Source of the DNA: Anaerolineae bacterium
GTDB lineage: Bacteria > Chloroflexota > Anaerolineae > JAFGEY01
Length of the DNA stretch: 14,925 nt
Reading direction: 5' to 3'
Assembly: GCA_016931365.1 (NCBI GenBank)
Contig: JAFGEY010000496.1
Coordinates: 1 to 14,925, forward strand
Part shown: one piece after another, positions 11,719 through 14,925 of the stretch
Layout of the letters: every line of letters begins with the position of its first letter
How positions within the stretch are numbered: the stretch's first letter is position 1
The notes under the pieces: model-generated
Told to the model about the DNA's origin: nothing
Seen by the model: only the letters and a program-made list of their open reading frames with translations
The model's database searches: none
Made by a program: the position numbers and the translations under genes

Positions 11719-13593
11719 TCAGGGCACGATTCGATCCAGCCACTTGCGCTCGCGCCGGGGGACAGGGATGCCTTTGGCGACGGTCAGCCAGAGGGGCATC
11801 CCTTTTTCCTGCTGGATTTCCCAACGGTGATATTGTTCAACCAGGGCAGGCTCAAACACTTCCAGCATCGCATCGTACCATAAAAGTTCATCGGTTTTCT
11901 GAAAATGCCAGTGCTCCACGGCGATGAAATTATTGTGCCAGTGAAAATCGGGACTGTCGTGTGCGGCGATGCGCAGCCAACCGTACTGTGCCATCAGGTC
12001 GGTCAGATCGACATAGTAACCGGTGGGCAACGCTTTGCGCCGCCCGCCGGTGAGTGCCTGGCGCGCGTCAGCAGTGAGGTCCCAGGGCCGGGTGCGTAGG
12101 GGCATCCCCTGGCTGCCGTCTTGATTGGCGCAGTAAAGATAGAGCCGCCAATACACTTCACCGCCGCCCGGCTCCAGAACCACCTCCAACCAACGCTTGC
12201 TGTGGTCGGGCGACAGATAGTCCAGAAGCGTGTCAATGGCCCGCCCAGTTTTGTGCCAGCTTGTATAAGACGAATAGCCGCTGTCATAGCCGATGTCGCG
12301 CCAGGCGTCCGACAGTTGCGCGAAAAAGTCGCGCCCGCATTCGTCGATCGTGCGCTGGCGCAGAGCGATAAAGGAATCGTTCGCCCGGTCGCTGAGCCAG
12401 GGATTGCCCACATCCACACCCTCAATTCTGACCATATCATACGGTGAGCCATGGCCGGGACTCGTCTTTTCTTCGTATAGCACCAGGGGATCGCCGTGCG
12501 CTTCCGGCCAATCAACCTGCGTCGAGGCCCAACTCAGCGGCCCGCCGATGACCAGATCTTCGCTCAAGTAGGCCGGCAGGTCCCATTCGCCCGTGATTTG
12601 CTGCACGAGCAGCCGCGTGCCGTGCGTATAGCGCAGCAAATAAGCAAGATGATCGCCATTGGGCGATGCGGTGGCCGTACTGACCACGTTCCATCGTGTA
12701 AGCCGCGTGCCGGGCGACTCGGGATCGGCGTCAACCGGGCGGGCGTACACGTCCTGTTTCTCGCCGTCGATCAGGCTGTAGAGCAGCGTGTCGTTGTGCC
12801 AGCCGAGCAGTTCCTCATCGGTAGACATCGACGTCGCCTGCCGCGTCTCGCCCGTTTCAAGGTTCAATACGAACAGGTCAGCGTCGCCGTTGCGCCAGGA
12901 AGTAAAGGCGATCTGTGTGCCGTCGGGCGACCAGGCGGGCATACCGTCAGCGCGGAGTGAGTCGGCGGTGAGGTTGGTGAATGTTCCAGCGCCAGGTATA
13001 TCGAACAACCATATATCTAGGTTGCCGTCTTGCATACTTTCATAAGCCAGTTTCAGACCATCAGGCGACCAGGCGGGCGCGCCAACATAGGCGTCCTGGT
13101 TGGTGATGGGCAGGATCATCCCATCGCAGGAGCGCAGGTAGAGGTTCCAGTAGCCGTTTCGTTTTGACGCAAACGCTAACTGTTTTCCATCGGGCGAAAA
13201 GGCTGGAAAGCGATCCTCGGCCGGATCGGCGGTGAGGCGGATGCGCGCGCCGGTTGCCGGATCGACAGCATAGATGTCCCAGTTGTTATCGATGCGTGCG
13301 CTGAATGCGATGAGGCTGTGGGCCAGCGGATGCGGCGTGGGTGTCGGTGTTGGAGGGATGGTCTGCGTTGCTGTGGGCGTCGGTATCGCTGTGGGTGTTG
13401 CCGTCGCTGTCGCGGCGGGAGTGGGCAACTGCGTAGCAGTTGCAGTTGGCGTCGTCGTCGCTGTAGACGTAGGTAGTACAGGCCGCAATGTCTGGGTCGG
13501 TTCGGTCGTTGTGTCTGGTTGGGGCGTGCATGCTGACAGAAGGATCAGCTCTGAAACAAAAAGTATGATAAAATGAATGGGTGAGATTTTCAT
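11719..13593 (-). CDS. Lipoprotein: TolB-like beta-propeller joined to M15-like zinc-peptidase domain
   Basis: From ATG 13593 the 624-residue product has a signal peptide ending LILLSAC (lipid-anchored Cys22), then a Thr/Pro linker (about 28-89). At least three PD40/TolB-type blades follow: FSPDGKQLAFAS, WSPDGLKLAYES and WSPDGTQIAFTS (about 132-235), with further degenerate blades to about 345. The C-terminal part contains SWHKTGRAID (His447, Asp454) and EHWHF (Glu560, His563). These equal the SxHxxGxAxD and ExxH elements of M15 D-Ala-D-Ala peptidases such as VanX/VanY, with the same His-to-Asp (7) and Glu-to-His (3) spacing, so three zinc ligands and the catalytic Glu are present. The family's usual SGYRS reads SGYSS, so the substrate-binding Arg is missing there. 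It probably acts outside the membrane on cell wall or peptides; activity is inferred. An in-frame TTG at 13602 adds three residues. Confidence 0.85.
   Translation of the reverse strand: MKISPIHFIILFVSELILLSACTPQPDTTTEPTQTLRPVLPTSTATTTPTATATQLPTPAATATATPTAIPTPTATQTIPPTPTPTPHPLAHSLIAFSARIDNNWDIYAVDPATGARIRLTADPAEDRFPAFSPDGKQLAFASKRNGYWNLYLRSCDGMILPITNQDAYVGAPAWSPDGLKLAYESMQDGNLDIWLFDIPGAGTFTNLTADSLRADGMPAWSPDGTQIAFTSWRNGDADLFVLNLETGETRQATSMSTDEELLGWHNDTLLYSLIDGEKQDVYARPVDADPESPGTRLTRWNVVSTATASPNGDHLAYLLRYTHGTRLLVQQITGEWDLPAYLSEDLVIGGPLSWASTQVDWPEAHGDPLVLYEEKTSPGHGSPYDMVRIEGVDVGNPWLSDRANDSFIALRQRTIDECGRDFFAQLSDAWRDIGYDSGYSSYTSWHKTGRAIDTLLDYLSPDHSKRWLEVVLEPGGGEVYWRLYLYCANQDGSQGMPLRTRPWDLTADARQALTGGRRKALPTGYYVDLTDLMAQYGWLRIAAHDSPDFHWHNNFIAVEHWHFQKTDELLWYDAMLEVFEPALVEQYHRWEIQQEKGMPLWLTVAKGIPVPRRERKWLDRIVP
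13327..13512 (-). repeat. Low-complexity Thr/Pro/Ala linker-coding tract
   Basis: This part of the propeller lipoprotein gene is a run of ACN, CCN and GCN codons giving TPTATAT-like repeats between the lipidated cysteine and the first blade. It acts as a flexible tether, a common device in Chloroflexota lipoproteins. Codons vary, so it is not a perfect minisatellite. Confidence 0.8.
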
Positions 13594-13732
13594 AGAGGCC
13601 AAGTTTACTCGATTACGACGAGATTTGCAAGCAGGGCCCGTCTCTTATGCAATTCTAATCTTGCTCCTATCTCGGTCTAATGTGCCGGGTTTACACTATG
13701 CCTAAAAATGATATCGCGTGGAGGCATTAACT
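13594..13732. other. Divergent intergenic region between the propeller lipoprotein and clpB
   Basis: About 139 bases separate the two divergent starts. On the minus strand a TAGAAT (13657-13652) might serve the lipoprotein, but its 17-base-distant partner TTAGAC matches poorly. On the plus strand TACACT (13692-13697) and TCTAAT (13676-13681) are possible -10 elements for clpB without convincing -35 partners. No CIRCE dyad (TTAGCACTC/GAGTGCTAA) or clear heat-shock sigma promoter is present. GGAGG at 13720-13724 is the clpB ribosome site. Confidence 0.4.
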
Positions 13733-14925
13733 ATGGATTTGAACAAATATACTGAGAAAGCCCAGGAGGCCGTTCTCGGCGCGCAGTCGGTGGCCGAAGA
13801 ATTGAACCACAGCCAGATCGAGCCGGAGCACTTGCTGTCCGCACTGCTGGCGCAGCAGGATGGCGTGGTGCCGCAGGTGATCGAAAAGATGGGCATTTCG
13901 TCGACGCAGTTGGCCGAGCAGGCGCGCAAGATGCTGGCCGGCAGGCCGCGCGTCTATGGGGCATCGTCGCGGCTGACCATGTCCAGTGCGTTGAGCCGCG
14001 TTCTCAATCAGGCCGAAAAAGAAGCGCGGCAGATGCGTGACGATTACGTATCGACCGAGCACCTGCTGATGGCGTTGGCCGACGGGCATGGCGGCGAAGC
14101 GGCGCAGCTGCTGGCTCAAAACGGCATCGACAGGAATGCCATTTACGGCGCATTGGCCCAGGTGCGCGGGGCGCAGCGTGTGACCAGCCAGAATCCAGAG
14201 ACGACCTACCAATCGCTCGAAAAATATGGCCGCGATCTGACCCAGTTGGCGCAAGGTGGCAAACTCGACCCCGTAATTGGGCGCGACGAAGAGATTCGCC
14301 GCGTGATCCAGGTGCTCAGCCGGCGCACCAAGAATAACCCGGTTTTGATCGGCGAGGCCGGGGTGGGCAAGACGGCCATCGCCGAAGGGCTGGCCCAGCG
14401 CATTGTGCGCGGTGACGTGCCCGAAGGGTTGAAAAATAAAAAAATCGTCGCCCTCGATCTGGGATCGCTCGTGGCGGGCGCCAAGTATCGCGGCGAGTTC
14501 GAAGAGCGGCTCAAGGCGGTGCTCAAAGAAGTGACCGAGAGCGAAGGGCAGGTGGTGCTTTTTATCGACGAGCTGCACACGGTGGTTGGCGCCGGCGCCG
14601 CCGAAGGCGCGATGGACGCCAGCAACATGCTCAAGCCGATGCTGGCGCGCGGCGAACTGCACTGCATCGGCGCGACCACGCTCGACGAGTATCGCAAGTA
14701 CATTGAAAAGGACGCCGCGCTGGAGCGTCGCTTCCAGCCGGTGATGGTGACGGAGCCGAGCATCGAGGATACGATCAGCATTTTACGCGGTTTGAAAGAG
14801 CGCTACGAAGTTCATCATGGCGTGCGCATCCAGGACAGCGCGTGCATCGCCGCGGCGACGATGTCGCATCGCTACATCTCGGACCGCTTTTTGCCCGACA
14901 AGGCCATCGACCTGATCGACGAGTC
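13733..14925 (+). CDS. clpB: ATP-dependent chaperone ClpB, 5' part, cut by window edge
   Basis: The first 397 codons are present and open to the right edge. Residues 1-145 are the Clp N-terminal double repeat ([39 protein letters not shown]). The first AAA+ domain follows, with Walker A GEAGVGKT (Lys213, Thr214), Walker B VVLFIDE (Asp279, Glu280), sensor region [17 protein letters not shown] and the ALERRFQPV arginine-finger segment. The sequence stops at [12 protein letters not shown], just before the coiled-coil middle domain that separates ClpB from ClpA/ClpC. The ClpB call rests on the N-terminal start and the [19 protein letters not shown] pattern. ClpB hexamers, with DnaK, rescue aggregated proteins in the cytoplasm. 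ATG 13733 has GGAGG eight bases ahead. No heat-shock operator is visible upstream. Confidence 0.95.
   Translation, partial: MDLNKYTEKAQEAVLGAQSVAEELNHSQIEPEHLLSALLAQQDGVVPQVIEKMGISSTQLAEQARKMLAGRPRVYGASSRLTMSSALSRVLNQAEKEARQMRDDYVSTEHLLMALADGHGGEAAQLLAQNGIDRNAIYGALAQVRGAQRVTSQNPETTYQSLEKYGRDLTQLAQGGKLDPVIGRDEEIRRVIQVLSRRTKNNPVLIGEAGVGKTAIAEGLAQRIVRGDVPEGLKNKKIVALDLGSLVAGAKYRGEFEERLKAVLKEVTESEGQVVLFIDELHTVVGAGAAEGAMDASNMLKPMLARGELHCIGATTLDEYRKYIEKDAALERRFQPVMVTEPSIEDTISILRGLKERYEVHHGVRIQDSACIAAATMSHRYISDRFLPDKAIDLIDE

Noticed and set aside
13327..13512. Minisatellite or CRISPR-like array
   Set aside because: The repetition is at amino-acid level (Thr/Pro/Ala linker) with varied codons and no unique spacers.
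13603..13732. CIRCE or other heat-shock operator before clpB
   Set aside because: No TTAGCACTC/GAGTGCTAA dyad or recognisable variant is present.
13727..14662. A 311-codon open frame on the minus strand over clpB
   Set aside because: The plus strand gives an unmistakable ClpB with Walker motifs; the antisense frame is a codon-bias shadow.

Overview
The window looks like chromosomal DNA from a Chloroflexota bacterium, perhaps Anaerolineae or Caldilineae. The inference rests on moderately high GC, a Thr/Pro (TPTAT) linker behind a lipobox, a stand-alone UbiB-type kinase with a C-terminal membrane anchor, and a GT-C glycosyltransferase beside a flippase-like protein. No rRNA, tRNA, CRISPR array, transposase, phage gene or resolvable origin is visible. 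No stretch above 300 bases lacks a gene.

Layout. Bases 1-728 (minus) hold the N-terminal part of an EamA/DMT permease cut by the window edge. A short divergent promoter region separates it from a plus-strand run: a UbiB/ABC1 kinase (828-2537), an Ogt-type DNA methyltransferase (2560-3027), a GT39/ArnT-like membrane glycosyltransferase (3083-5260), a 45-residue membrane peptide (5263-5400), a flippase-like LPG-synthase-TM/UPF0104 protein (5397-6350), a B12-binding-domain radical SAM enzyme (6398-7783) and, from its own likely promoter, a single-domain receiver (7894-8262). A strong hairpin at 8278-8324 separates this run from a convergent minus-strand block.

The minus block, in transcription order, is a lipoprotein joining a TolB-like propeller to an M15-like zinc-peptidase domain (13593-11719), a TlpA-like thioredoxin lipoprotein (11580-10972) overlapping a DUF2085 membrane protein (10975-10319), a HEAT-repeat protein with an unrecognised C-terminal half (10246-8702), and a TatA protein (8513-8340). 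Divergent from the block, the 5' part of clpB begins at 13733 and runs off the right edge.

Functional reading. The overlapping genes at 5250-5400 suggest that the glycosyltransferase, small peptide and flippase-like protein are translated together and may act in envelope glycan or lipid assembly. The minus block is rich in exported proteins (two lipoproteins, a TatA and a multi-pass membrane protein), pointing to an envelope role. The most notable signals are the propeller/M15-like fusion, four phased 11-bp repeats in front of the thioredoxin promoter, a heptanucleotide tandem repeat inside the glycosyltransferase that would shift frame if its copy number changed, and a small membrane peptide whose N-terminus resembles that of TatA. 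I did not find an obvious new multi-gene defence or mobile system.
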